Shown: in pieces, positions 17,028-25,085 of the stretch | Numbering within the stretch: the first letter of the stretch is position 1 | How the letters are laid out: the number at the start of each line of letters is the position of its first letter | Assembly (NCBI GenBank): GCA_002320815.1 | Contig: DCLA01000128.1 | Coordinates: 1 to 64,000 of the forward strand | Direction of reading: 5' to 3' | Source of the DNA: Myxococcales bacterium UBA1660 | GTDB taxonomy: Bacteria; Myxococcota_A; Polyangia; Polyangiales; Houyiibacteriaceae | DNA: 64,000 nt | Made by a program: the position numbers and the translations under genes | The notes under the pieces: generated by a model | What the model was told of the DNA's origin: nothing | The model's input: only the letters and a program-made list of their open reading frames with translations | The model's database searches: none

Positions 17028-20000
17028 ACGAGCCGGATTCTACCTGTAAGCAGCTCCTGCATCATCCCTTGTTTGACGAGGCGTGCCTTAGCTAGCCGCT
17101 GCTCGAGCGCATCGAGCTCATCTTCCATGTCGGAGAGCACCACGCCGATCGCTATCTGCTCAGCGCGCGTAGGTGGCCAACGAAGCTCTAGCGATGCAAA
17201 TCGGGTTCGGCCTAGGTGCGCTACCGAGGTAGTTTGGGTAGAGATCCGGGCGAGCACGCCGGTTCGCTGACAGAAGCGGAACATCTGTTCGGCAAACGCG
17301 GGGTCGGTATCCGCGCCGGCGCGAAACCGCAGGAGCTGATTCTGTATCCCACAAGGGTATTTAGCCTCGCCGCGATACATTGCGCAGCGACCGACAAGGT
17401 CCAGCGATTGCCCCTCGTTCAGCAGGACATCTCCCGTCCGTAAGCTGAAGCGCTCGAACTCCGCGTCTGTCATTGGCATGTAAAGCACATCGGTCAAATC
17501 GATATGTCCGTCCAGTACGTTCTTGGTACGAAGGTACGCACGAAGGGGGCCAGCCCCGCTCGGGTTCAAGGCCTTTCCAGCCACCACCTCGCCCATCTGC
17601 TCAACCGTTCTGGCGACCCAGGGTTCGTCGAAACCGGGGAGGCGGCGGCGGCCAGTCAGCAGCGCCATGGTGTCGAGATGGCCAGAGACCCGTGAGTGGC
17701 GGTCATCCAGTCTCGCCACCAGCTCGGGCAGTGGCATCGCGTACCGCTGCACCAGTGTTTGGAGTCTTCTAGTGAGGCCACGACCCACCCTGGAGAGCTC
17801 CACCTCAAGCCGCGCCGAAAGGAAGGCGAGCCACTTGTCGTCTACCACGAGCACGCTGACGTCGGTGCGAGTCAGCCCTGGATACCTGTGAAACGTCTCT
17901 CGGCTCAGCTCGGCGTCAGTTACCTTTATGGATGCTTTCAGGTCCGACATCCGAGCGGTCAATCGCAAATAGTTCTCCAAGACCCGCACCTCGGCGAGGT
18001 CCGCGGCGGGAAGGTCGGGGTCCCGCAGCCGGACGTTCACTTGCTCTTCCGCATGTGCGACCAGAGACTTGGCCTTTTTCTTCTGGCTCCTTCGCGACGC
18101 ATCGGACTTGAGATACTGCTCCAGCGCCTTTCGCTCCGCGGGATCTGCGGTCGTCTTGAGGCGGGCCTTGATCGGTCCGAGATTGAGTCGCCCCTTGGCG
18201 TTGCGAAGCACGGTGAGGTAGGGGCCCTCCCCCTGCTCCAGGAGAGCCTGCTCGTGCATCTCCACGGCCTTCATGCACGCCTGATACTCAGAGAAGCTCT
18301 CCGGGAATGACGAAGCCCACACCGCTTCTCGAGCTTCTCGAAGTACCTGTTCTGCGTCTCCCTTCCCGGAGACTGTCGATAGCGCTCCTTCGTCGCCGCC
18401 GTGCTCCTCTTCGAGCTCGGTGCGTGCGGCGGTGGCGGCGTCGAGGTCGGACTGGAGCGCGTCGAGGGCTTCGGCTTCCGCTTGGAAGTAGCGGGCGACG
18501 ATCAGCTCCTTGGGCACCAGGTCGCAGGTCCAGCCCTTGTCCTTGGTCTTCCCCTTCTTGTCCTTGACCAGGATTCGTGTGGGCTCGGCCTTCCAGCCGT
18601 CGGCGGCGATGAGGTAGGCGTCGTCCTGCATGGTCTCCGACCAGTAGTCCATCAGGTGCTGGTAGATGGCGTAGTGGTCGACCAGCGGCTTGCCCTCGTA
18701 GTGGGCGAGTAGTCCCTCACCGAGCTCGGCGATCAGCTCCTTGGGATGGAAGCCGGGCTCCAGGCTCTTCAGCCGCGCGGCCGCCGACGCTCGCCAGTCG
18801 TCGAAGAGGGCTTCCATGGTGGCGGTGAAGGCCACGAACTCGGGGTGCTCGAAGATGGTGCGCTTCAGATCGGCCTCGTCGACCGCGAGGTCCACGTAGC
18901 CGGGTCGGCGCTCGGTGAAGAGCGCGCTCCGGAGGCCGGGGCACACCGCCCAGTAGCGCTCCAGCGCGTCGATGTCGCGGACGGGAATGCCGCCGTTGAG
19001 GTGCGCTTCGATGTCCTGGATGTCCTCCGGCTCCTGGCTGTCGATGTAGCGGGGGAGGTTGAGGTTGAAGTCGTTGCCCTCGATCTCCGCCAGCGGGACC
19101 CGGCGGGCGTACTTGGGGTCGGCCTCCGACTTGCGAGTGAACACGTCGACGATGCGGTGGATGTCCATCTCCCGCAGCCGGTTCTTGTTGCCGTCCTTGA
19201 TGAAGCCCTTGGAGGCGTCGACCATGAAGACCGCGTCGCGCGAGGCCGCGCCGGCCTTGTCGATGACCACGATGCAGGCGGGGATGCCGGTGCCATAGAA
19301 GAGGTTGGCCGGCAGCCCGATGATGCCCTCGATGAGCCCGCGCTGGAGCAGGTTGCGCCGGATCTCGGCCTCGGCGTTGCCCCGGAAGAGCACCCCGTGG
19401 GGCAGGATGCAGGCGCCGGTGCCAGTGCTGTTCAGGGAGCGGACGATGTGCAGCAGGTAGGCGTAGTCGCCCTGCTTGTTGGGCGGCACGCCGTAGTGCT
19501 GGAAGCGCTCGTGGGGATCGTTCTCCGGGTCCAGACCGGTCGACCAGCGCTTGTCGCTGAAGGGCGGGTTGGCGACCACGTAGTCGAAGGTCTTGAGCGC
19601 GTCGCCCTCGAGGAAGTGCGGGTTGGCCAGCGTGTTGCCCTGATGGATCTCCGCGGTGGGTTGGTCGTGGAGGATCAGGTTCATGCGGGCGAGGCCGGCG
19701 GTGGCCGAGTCCTTCTCCTGCCCGTAGAGGGTCACGTCGGTGCGGGCCGCGTTGCCCACCTTGAGCAACAGCGACCCCGAGCCGCAGGTGGGGTCATAGA
19801 CCGTGGTCGAGCGGCTGGTCTCCGCCTCGCGGATGCCGAGGATGGCGGCCATGATCCGGCTCACCTCGGCGGGGGTGTAGAACTGGCCTTTGCTCTTGCC
19901 ACTCTCGGTGGCGAAGTGGCGCATCAGGTACTCGTAGGCGTCGCCGAGCAGGTCGTCGTCGTCGGCGCGGTTCTTCGAGAAGTCGAGCTCCGGGTTCTCG

Positions 20001-20359
20001 AAGATGGCGATCAGGTTGGTCAGCCGCTGGACCATCTCCTTGCCGTTGCCGAGCTTCGTCGCGTCGTTGAAGTCCGGCGGCGTGGGCAGGTCGTTGGCCT
20101 TGAAGAGCGGACCGAGCACCAGCTTGTTCACCTTGTCGCCGATGTTGGGGTCGCCCTTGAGCGCCACCATGTCCGCGAAGCTCGCGCCCTCGGGCACCTC
20201 GATGGGCGCGTAGGGATGCCCGGCGTACTTGTCGCTGACGTACTTCACGAACAGCATCACCAGCACGTAGTCCTTGTACTGGCTGGCATCCATGCCGCCT
20301 CGGAGCTCGTCGCAGCTCTGCCAGAGGGACGAATACAGCTCAGACTTCTTGATCGCCAA
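17024..20359 (-). CDS. hsdM: Type I HsdM-HsdS fusion: N6-adenine methyltransferase with a single target-recognition domain
   Basis: 1111 aa. Residues about 1-500 are a standard HsdM: helical N12 domain (LWQSCDELRGGMDASQYKDY), SAM motif DPTCGSGSLLLKVG from Asp189, and catalytic NPPF from Asn264. A long, partly helical linker (about 510-890) follows. The last about 210 residues resemble one HsdS half: a target-recognition domain (PSGAGPLRAYLRTKNVLDG ... GDVLLNEGQS ... RFRAG) and a helix ending ARLVKQGMMQELLTGRIRL. A normal HsdS has two such halves. The start is TTG 20359, fixed by GGAGG at 20365-20369. No separate hsdS is present. Expected product: a modification subunit that must dimerise to read a bipartite site. 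Confidence 0.9.
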   Translation of the reverse strand: MAIKKSELYSSLWQSCDELRGGMDASQYKDYVLVMLFVKYVSDKYAGHPYAPIEVPEGASFADMVALKGDPNIGDKVNKLVLGPLFKANDLPTPPDFNDATKLGNGKEMVQRLTNLIAIFENPELDFSKNRADDDDLLGDAYEYLMRHFATESGKSKGQFYTPAEVSRIMAAILGIREAETSRSTTVYDPTCGSGSLLLKVGNAARTDVTLYGQEKDSATAGLARMNLILHDQPTAEIHQGNTLANPHFLEGDALKTFDYVVANPPFSDKRWSTGLDPENDPHERFQHYGVPPNKQGDYAYLLHIVRSLNSTGTGACILPHGVLFRGNAEAEIRRNLLQRGLIEGIIGLPANLFYGTGIPACIVVIDKAGAASRDAVFMVDASKGFIKDGNKNRLREMDIHRIVDVFTRKSEADPKYARRVPLAEIEGNDFNLNLPRYIDSQEPEDIQDIEAHLNGGIPVRDIDALERYWAVCPGLRSALFTERRPGYVDLAVDEADLKRTIFEHPEFVAFTATMEALFDDWRASAAARLKSLEPGFHPKELIAELGEGLLAHYEGKPLVDHYAIYQHLMDYWSETMQDDAYLIAADGWKAEPTRILVKDKKGKTKDKGWTCDLVPKELIVARYFQAEAEALDALQSDLDAATAARTELEEEHGGDEGALSTVSGKGDAEQVLREAREAVWASSFPESFSEYQACMKAVEMHEQALLEQGEGPYLTVLRNAKGRLNLGPIKARLKTTADPAERKALEQYLKSDASRRSQKKKAKSLVAHAEEQVNVRLRDPDLPAADLAEVRVLENYLRLTARMSDLKASIKVTDAELSRETFHRYPGLTRTDVSVLVVDDKWLAFLSARLEVELSRVGRGLTRRLQTLVQRYAMPLPELVARLDDRHSRVSGHLDTMALLTGRRRLPGFDEPWVARTVEQMGEVVAGKALNPSGAGPLRAYLRTKNVLDGHIDLTDVLYMPMTDAEFERFSLRTGDVLLNEGQSLDLVGRCAMYRGEAKYPCGIQNQLLRFRAGADTDPAFAEQMFRFCQRTGVLARISTQTTSVAHLGRTRFASLELRWPPTRAEQIAIGVVLSDMEDELDALEQRLAKARLVKQGMMQELLTGRIRLV

Positions 20360-20390
20360 AGAGACCTCCGTAGGGCGCGAGGCGCCGGGC

Positions 20391-20407
20391 GCGCCGCTGC
20401 GCGGCGC
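20391..20407. promoter_or_regulatory. Perfect 7-bp hairpin in the hsdMS 5' region
   Basis: gcgccgc (20391-20397) and gcggcgc (20401-20407) flank tgc. It lies about 32 nt upstream of the hsdMS start on the minus strand, just before the Shine-Dalgarno site. It could be an attenuator, operator or part of the leader; no direct evidence separates these. Confidence 0.35.
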
Positions 20408-20484
20408 TGCGGCCCTCGCGAGAGAGGCGTTTGGTTATCACGAGGTCGATCCGCGGCTCAAGCCCAGCGCGGCGTGCCGCCATG

Positions 20485-20505
20485 GACGCGCGATGGTCGC
20501 GCGTC
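20485..20505. terminator. Perfect 9-bp hairpin at the end of the retropepsin-like gene
   Basis: gacgcgcga (20485-20493) and tcgcgcgtc (20497-20505) flank tgg. The right arm overlaps the TGA stop (20504-20506). The position fits termination of the three-gene cassette before the hsd operon. No T-run follows. Confidence 0.5.
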
Positions 20506-20983
20506 AGCCGGTCAAGAGCCGGGGGTCTGGGTCGTCTTCGCTGCCCGGCATTCCGAAATAGAACCACGGCTCGTTCGGAGCGCCTCCGGGGTCGAGCGCG
20601 AAGCGCATGTGCTCGAGCAGGCCGCGATAGCCGAGGACGGGAGGTCCCGGCCAATCGGGTACCACGAGGACGGTCCCATCCACGGTGAGCCCCTGGCCCC
20701 GATCGCAAACCAGGTGGATGTCGGTTCGATGCAGAGTTCCGTCCAACAGACCAAGCCGACTGCTGATCCGGATAGACTCCCCGATGGAGCTCATGTCTCC
20801 CGCCTGCTCGGCGAGCTCGCCGTTCACCACCGACCACTCCGCGCCGGTGTCGAGCAAGGCGAGCTCCTCCGATTCGAGGCCGCCGAACCGACAACGAACA
20901 CCCACGTGCAGTGTGTACGCGCCCCATCGATGCCCGATCTCGAAGATGGCGGCGCCCTGAGCCCACGAATCCCCCGCCCCCAT
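20504..20983 (-). CDS. Retropepsin-like aspartic protease domain protein
   Basis: 159 aa. LALLDTGAEWSVVNGELA contains the DTGA catalytic signature (Asp45) of retroviral-type aspartic proteases. The later PPVLGYRGLLEHMRFALDP and FYFGMPG segments match a bacterial family of single-domain retropepsin-like proteins. Such domains act as homodimers, each chain giving one Asp. No signal peptide is seen, so it is probably cytoplasmic. ATG 20983 lies 2 bp after the stop of the preceding gene, making it the third gene of a tight cassette. Substrate unknown. An inactive, peptide-binding role cannot be excluded. Confidence 0.7.
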   Translation of the reverse strand: MGAGDSWAQGAAIFEIGHRWGAYTLHVGVRCRFGGLESEELALLDTGAEWSVVNGELAEQAGDMSSIGESIRISSRLGLLDGTLHRTDIHLVCDRGQGLTVDGTVLVVPDWPGPPVLGYRGLLEHMRFALDPGGAPNEPWFYFGMPGSEDDPDPRLLTG

Positions 20984-20985
20984 AG

Positions 20986-21531
20986 CTATGCCACTCGGAC
21001 GAACATCACCTCGTGGAGGCTCCCCGTCTGCTGCAGCCGTCGATGCAGAACCCGCCGGCTCTCGTCGGCACCGAGAAGCTCACCGCGGCGCAAGGCCACC
21101 CACTTACCGCGGTACTCCGCCGCCGCGCCGTTCTCCCGCAGCCACGCCCGGTCGGCAGCGAACCGTGCTTCGCTACCGGGCGCTGCTTCGCGACCCACGC
21201 GGACCTGCGGGGGTCGTAGCACCTCGGCCCACTCGCCGCCTGCGCCAGCGGCGAGCTCACGAGCCTGCTGCACACGGCCTCCCTCGAGGAGAGTGACCAC
21301 CTGACGATGAACCGATCCCTCTTCGAACTGCACTCCGGCGATGGAGCTTCGCTCGACCGCTCGGGCAGTGCCCAACACCTGCGCACGCTGGAGGCGGCGT
21401 GGATCCTGCGCACGGCTGAACCGGAGCGCGCACGCCGGCTCCACCAAGGGTCCGACCCACGAGCTGGGACCGGGTCCACGTCGGGTCTCGGTAGTCACCG
21501 AAGCTCCGACCCAGGTGTTGTCGTTGCTCAT
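20986..21531 (-). CDS. Hypothetical protein, middle gene of the TIGR04255-type cassette
   Basis: 181 aa, opening MSNDNTWVGASVTTETRRGPG. The middle is rich in Arg, Glu and Gln. The C-terminal 55 residues (YRGKWVALRRGELLGADESR ... VMFVRV) look like the small DUF5678-type fold, a weak match. ATG 21531 overlaps the upstream stop (ATGA) and the retropepsin-like gene begins 2 bp downstream, so all three are likely translated together. Function unknown; the tight coupling implies one shared job. Confidence 0.65.
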   Translation of the reverse strand: MSNDNTWVGASVTTETRRGPGPSSWVGPLVEPACALRFSRAQDPRRLQRAQVLGTARAVERSSIAGVQFEEGSVHRQVVTLLEGGRVQQARELAAGAGGEWAEVLRPPQVRVGREAAPGSEARFAADRAWLRENGAAAEYRGKWVALRRGELLGADESRRVLHRRLQQTGSLHEVMFVRVA

Positions 21532-22265
21532 GATGCCGCGTCCATGGGTTTGAGTAGTTCCCGAGTCCTCTCGGAGATGCAGGCCTCGAAGATCTCGTTG
21601 ATGCGATCGTGCAAGCTCTCGAGCAGCGGGTCGAGCGCTGCGGGCTCCATCGCCGGACCCACGGACACCAGCTCCGTGTCCAACCTCAGCACTCGGGTAC
21701 CCTCATCGACATCGAGGGTGAGCGTCAGTGCCTCGGTCCCACCGTCGACCGGCTTCTCCACGCGGTTGAAGGCCCCCTGTTGGGCGTCCGCCAGATAGGT
21801 GGGGAGGTAGGGGGAGGTCGTCGCGACCCAGTCGCCCAGCACGGAGGCTTCGTCGGGGAGCTCGATTCGGTCGATGTAGCGGAGGGTGAGCCGCTCGACT
21901 CGGACCGGGCTCGCCGCCGCGACATAAGCGCGAAAGGTCTGAAGGATGAACGGCTTGAAGACCTCCCAGTGGGGATAGGGGCGCAAGACGTTGGCCACCA
22001 AGACGTTCTCACCCACCTGAGCCAGCCGTGCACGGTCGCTGCTGAAGAACCGCATGCGCGGGGACCGGTGGGTCACGTGCTTCAGCCCGTCCTTGGCTGG
22101 CTGCAAAGCGAAGTCCACGACCTCCCCCGACTCGCGAATTGGGAGGAGCTCGTCCGTGATCCGATGACGAAACGCCCCGAAGACGGTGGGGTCCCAGGGG
22201 TCGCCGGGAGCGAAGACCACCTCGCACAGAGCCTCGATGATCGAGTCCTCTTGGTAGCGCGGCAT
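21528..22265 (-). CDS. TIGR04255-family protein
   Basis: 245 aa, first gene of the cassette. YQEDSIIEALCEVVFAPGDPWD at the start, RMRFFSSDRARLAQVGENVL and VLRPYPHWEVFKPFI in the middle, and VERLTLRYIDRIELP match the TIGR04255 family of sporadically distributed bacterial proteins. The function of the family is not established; patchy distribution suggests a mobile or defence-linked role (inference). No membrane segment or catalytic motif is apparent. No obvious Shine-Dalgarno site precedes ATG 22265. The candidate dyad at 22405 lies about 140 bp upstream and could control the cassette. Confidence 0.75.
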   Translation of the reverse strand: MPRYQEDSIIEALCEVVFAPGDPWDPTVFGAFRHRITDELLPIRESGEVVDFALQPAKDGLKHVTHRSPRMRFFSSDRARLAQVGENVLVANVLRPYPHWEVFKPFILQTFRAYVAAASPVRVERLTLRYIDRIELPDEASVLGDWVATTSPYLPTYLADAQQGAFNRVEKPVDGGTEALTLTLDVDEGTRVLRLDTELVSVGPAMEPAALDPLLESLHDRINEIFEACISERTRELLKPMDAAS

Positions 22266-22629
22266 GAGCCCATCAGATCACAACCGCGCGAGTTTGCAAA
22301 GCGAGGCGGTGGGAGGTCTACGGAGACTTGGCGAGATGCAGTGCTTTGGCCTCGGCGGTGGGCGGATGCCGCCAGGGCACCCGGGCATCCGAACGACCTC
22401 CCAGGTTTCACAGTGAAACTCGCAATTCTTGGTTTCGATTTCGGACAATCGAGCCAATAGTTGCCTTCGCAGAACCTAGACGCGCCGAAGGTGGCACTTT
22501 CAAGCGATCGTGAAAATCAGGTTTGGGGACCCGTCCTCGGCGCCCTCCGCCACCCGACTGGGGGCGTCCGGCGGCGCGAGCCCGGACCGCGTTCGCGATG
22601 CGGCTCCGGGCAGCGAGAGCCCTCGAGAC
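22266..22629. other. 364-bp gap without a recognised gene
   Basis: I see no coding region I would defend. G+C falls around 22405-22460. The only structured element is the perfect dyad at 22405-22419. Short open frames here lack start sites and family signatures. Confidence 0.5.
22405..22419. promoter_or_regulatory. Operator-like perfect dyad
   Basis: gtttcac-a-gtgaaac is a perfect 7-bp inverted repeat with a 1-bp centre, in a locally AT-richer stretch upstream of the TIGR04255-type cassette. The size and symmetry fit a dimeric regulator site. The Phd-like protein of the island is one conceivable binder. Confidence 0.35.
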
Positions 22630-23220
22630 CTACGCTCCGTCGTCGGGCGCGTATTGCAGGTAGAGCGCGCCCTTGGGCAGCGGGGTGGAGCGCACGAGCC
22701 TCATGGGGAGGCGCGATTCGCTCTCGAAGAGGCGCTTGCCTTTGCCGAGGACGAGGGGGTCGACGAAGAGGCGGAGCTCGTCCAGCAGGTTCTCTTCGAG
22801 GAGCATCGTGACCAAGGGCGGGCTTCCCCAGGTGACGATCGGTCCGCCCGGCTGAGCCTTCAGCTCCCGGATCTGTTGGACGATGGCGGCGCGGTCGCCG
22901 GAGACCACGGTCGTGGGTTCCCACGGGCCTTCGGTCACGGTGTTGGAGACGAGGTAGTGGTGGGCGCCGTTCATCTCCTTGGCGCCGGGCTCGTCGTCGG
23001 GGCGGTCCGGCCACGCGGCCGCGAACCCCTCGTAGGTGCCGCGCCCCAGCAGCAGCGCGTCGAAGCCCTCCTGGGCCTCGCCCACCGCGGCGCCCAGCTC
23101 GTCGGAGTAGTAGGGGAAGTGCCACTCGTGCGGGCTCTCGACGACGCCGTCCATCGTCATGAACTCGAGCGCGTAGAGCTTGCGTGCGGGGTCGTTGGCT
23201 TCGGTCTGGGTGGTCGCCAC
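22630..23220 (-). CDS. RibD C-terminal/dihydrofolate-reductase-fold protein
   Basis: 196 aa. LYALEFMTMDGVVESPHEWHF, FDALLLGRGTYEGFAAAWP, PIVTWGSPPLVTMLLEENLLDELRLFVDPLVLGKGKRLF is the classic RibD_C layout. This DHFR-like fold binds NADPH and is shared with riboflavin-pathway reductases. Stand-alone members are common, and their substrates are mostly unknown. GTG 23220 is supported by GAGG at 23227-23230, six nt upstream. It is monocistronic and lies on the right flank of the island, with noncoding sequence on both sides. Confidence 0.88.
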   Translation of the reverse strand: MATTQTEANDPARKLYALEFMTMDGVVESPHEWHFPYYSDELGAAVGEAQEGFDALLLGRGTYEGFAAAWPDRPDDEPGAKEMNGAHHYLVSNTVTEGPWEPTTVVSGDRAAIVQQIRELKAQPGGPIVTWGSPPLVTMLLEENLLDELRLFVDPLVLGKGKRLFESESRLPMRLVRSTPLPKGALYLQYAPDDGA

Positions 23221-23465
23221 GGGCTACCTCTCTTTCGTATGCAGCGGGGACCGACTGTCGAGGGAAAACTCATCGGTGTCCCGGCCCGTCTAGGCCCCAA
23301 TCGAGCGCCTGACGACACGACGCCGAGCATCTTCGTCTCCCGGCCACCGCGGTGCGCAGCTCTCGCTCGGGCGTAGCCCGGAGGGGCGGAGGATGCGGTC
23401 GCGTTGCGCTTGATGGCGTTCACGCCAGCGGGCGCTGATAGGAAGCCGCAGCCAACGTCTTCAGT
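23221..23465. other. Gap without a recognised gene, before the IS3 scar
   Basis: About 245 bp between the RibD-like gene and the transposase remnant. I find no gene, clear insertion-sequence end or target duplication. It may hold degraded mobile-element sequence. Confidence 0.4.
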
Positions 23466-23600
23466 GTGGCCTCGTGGCCAACGCGGCGCGCGGCGATCGA
23501 GGCCATCGCCGACTTCATCGACGCCCGCTACAACTTCCGGCGTCTGCACTCCCCCCTGAACTACCGCACCCCTGGGGACGTCGACCGAGTATCCTCAGCA
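23466..23600 (+). pseudogene. Remnant of an IS3-family transposase (integrase C-terminus)
   Basis: The plus-strand frame reads SWPTRRAAIEAIADFIDARY, then NFRRLHSPLNYRTPGDV. This is the conserved tail of IS3/IS150-type OrfB integrases (YN-RRLHS-LNY-TP). Only about 45 codons remain. The DDE catalytic core is missing and no terminal inverted repeats are evident. The frame runs on without homology. It marks an old insertion event at the island boundary. It should not be annotated as a gene. Confidence 0.75.
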
Positions 23601-23676
23601 GCAGCAGGCGGCAGCGTAACCAATCCGTCCGCGAAACCCGATCAGCTCCAGTGGATGGGCGAGGAGGATGGGTGGA

Positions 23677-24165
23677 ATGGTCTTGATTCCCGAATGGCTC
23701 GAGGCCAAGTGCGCCGAAGCCGTCGGTGGCGTTCGGTGCGGACCTAGCGATGCTGCGCTGATGCGAAGCCTGGTGAGCGGAACCCTGATGATGGAGCTTT
23801 CCGAACTTTGTCTTCGACTCCCGCTCCAAGGGACGACGTGGTCACACCCCGAGGTCTTCGGCGGGTCACCCGCTGAGGACGACACTCTCGAGATGCGAGT
23901 CATGCGAGCCCGCGACATGGAAGCCGAGGCGCGACAGCACCGGCCCGGTGAAATCGTCTGTGGGTACGGGCTGCTGCCTCTGGGTGAGTGCCTGTTAGGC
24001 ACCGGCGATCCGTACTTTCTCACACCGGCCACGACTCTGTCGGAGTCCTGGGTCGTCTCCGTTCCCCATGATGTCTCGTTGGAAGACTGGGAGGAAAGGA
24101 TAGAGGAGGTGGCGACCTTCTATGAGTTTTTCCGGATTGCCATTTGCGCCAAAGCCAGGGGGTAG
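23677..24165 (+). CDS. SUKH/SMI1-KNR4-like hypothetical protein
   Basis: 162 aa. The C-terminal half (GLLPLGECLLGTGDPYFLTP ... WVVSVPHDVSLEDWEERIEE ... FYEFFRIA) follows the SUKH pattern: a Gly-Asp-containing strand, a conserved polar strand and a final helix with F-E-F-F. SUKH proteins are often immunity proteins against toxin nucleases, but many are orphans. ATG 23677 is chosen because AGGAGG at 23662-23667 is nine nt upstream; ATG 23668 would abut that site. No toxin partner is recognisable nearby. The position beside an IS scar suits an acquired immunity gene. Confidence 0.6.
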   Translation: MVLIPEWLEAKCAEAVGGVRCGPSDAALMRSLVSGTLMMELSELCLRLPLQGTTWSHPEVFGGSPAEDDTLEMRVMRARDMEAEARQHRPGEIVCGYGLLPLGECLLGTGDPYFLTPATTLSESWVVSVPHDVSLEDWEERIEEVATFYEFFRIAICAKARG

Positions 24166-24362
24166 TGGTCGGGCTCGGATGAATCGCCGAAGTAAGGCGC
24201 CAACGGCCGCGCGGTCCCCGAGAGAAGGTCGAGAATGGACCTCGAGCGCAAGGGCGTCTGGGCCGGCCGCTGACGGCTGGGTGGCGGCTCCGGAGACGGA
24301 TTTCGGAGGGGCGTCAAAGTCAGCGATGGATCGCTGGTCTTTCCCGGCGTCTCCGCGCCTGG

Positions 24363-24368
24363 TAGGCT
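24363..24368 (+). promoter_or_regulatory. -10-like TAGGCT, 7 nt before ATG 24376
   Basis: Fits a leaderless start for the DUF5076-like gene. No Shine-Dalgarno site. Confidence 0.45.
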
Positions 24369-24375
24369 GGCGAGA

Positions 24376-24687
24376 ATGTCCGAGCGAGGGTCTCATGAGA
24401 ACGAGCTCGAGGTCCCCCAGGCCATCATCGCGGATTCGCGGGCGCGGGAGTTGGCCCGGGTCTGGGGTGGAGCGAGCGGGATGACGGTCGCTTTGAATCT
24501 CGATGCCTGGCCGGATCCCGCGACATGGGGTGTGGCCCTCGCGGACCTCGTGCGTCATCTCGCGAACGGGTACGCTCAGGCCCGCGGCCTCGATTCAGAG
24601 GCGAGCGCGCGGGCTATTCGTGATGCCTTCGATGCGGAGTGGCACCACCCGACAGATTCGGTGAAGGGCAACCTGGACCAGCCTTAG
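24376..24687 (+). CDS. DUF5076-like small protein
   Basis: 103 aa. ELEVPQAIIADSRARELARVW, then PATWGVALADLVRHLANGYAQ and AFDAEWHHPTDSVKGNL match a small family (DUF5076 by my recollection) with the pattern RARELARVW ... WG-xLaDlxRHlA-AYA ... EW--PTD. Function unknown. A TAGGCT hexamer at 24363-24368 lies seven nt before the ATG, with no Shine-Dalgarno site, so a leaderless message is likely. The 210 bp between it and the SUKH-like gene hold nothing I recognise. It probably belongs to the ordinary chromosome rather than the island. Confidence 0.7.
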   Translation: MSERGSHENELEVPQAIIADSRARELARVWGGASGMTVALNLDAWPDPATWGVALADLVRHLANGYAQARGLDSEASARAIRDAFDAEWHHPTDSVKGNLDQP

Positions 24688-24746
24688 AGATCGTGTACAG
24701 GTCGCGATGGGCCGCGCCGGCTACCCACCGCTACCCTCGGCGTGCC

Positions 24747-25043
24747 CTAGGGATCGTCGAGGTCGTCTCTTTCGACGCCGGCGAGCAGCACCTCGGCCAG
24801 CCACTCGGCGTCTTCCAAGTCTTTGTGGCGCCCGGCCGCCCGCTTGTTGCGAAGCAGCGGCTTCGGACCGATGACCCGCACGGAACGCCGCGCGACGTCG
24901 ACGATGACCGCGCCCTCGAGCGCCTCGTCGAAGTCGATGCCGCTCACGTGCGTGAGTATCTCGATCATCAACGGCTTGATGCCGAACCGGTAGGCGGGCC
25001 CCCTCGTGGCGAACGTCGCTCTATCGACGCCGTGGCCCTTCAC
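24747..25043 (-). pseudogene. N-terminally truncated nucleotidyltransferase-like protein
   Basis: 98 codons. AYRFGIKPLMIEILTHVSGI, DFDEALEGAVIVDV and VRVIGPKPLLRNKRAAGRHK, DLEDAEWL match the C-terminal two-thirds of DUF6036-type nucleotidyltransferase-fold proteins. Those normally begin with a catalytic segment (a GGxA loop and a D-x-D pair). That segment is absent: upstream sequence in this frame has no homology and the neighbouring gene ends 43 bp away. The remnant cannot be catalytic. The GTG at 25043 may or may not be used. Confidence 0.6.
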
Positions 25044-25085
25044 CGGTGCACCGAACGCGAGAAGGGCGGCGTAGACTCGGCTGCG

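Noticed and set aside
13968..20359. BREX, DISARM or type IIG interpretation of the fused methyltransferase
   Set aside because: A separate full-length HsdR with translocase and nuclease motifs follows in an ATGA overlap; none of the BREX or DISARM core genes is present.
23466..23747. Intact small gene at the IS3 remnant
   Set aside because: Only the first about 40 codons match a transposase C-terminus; the rest runs into unrelated sequence overlapping the SUKH-like gene start.
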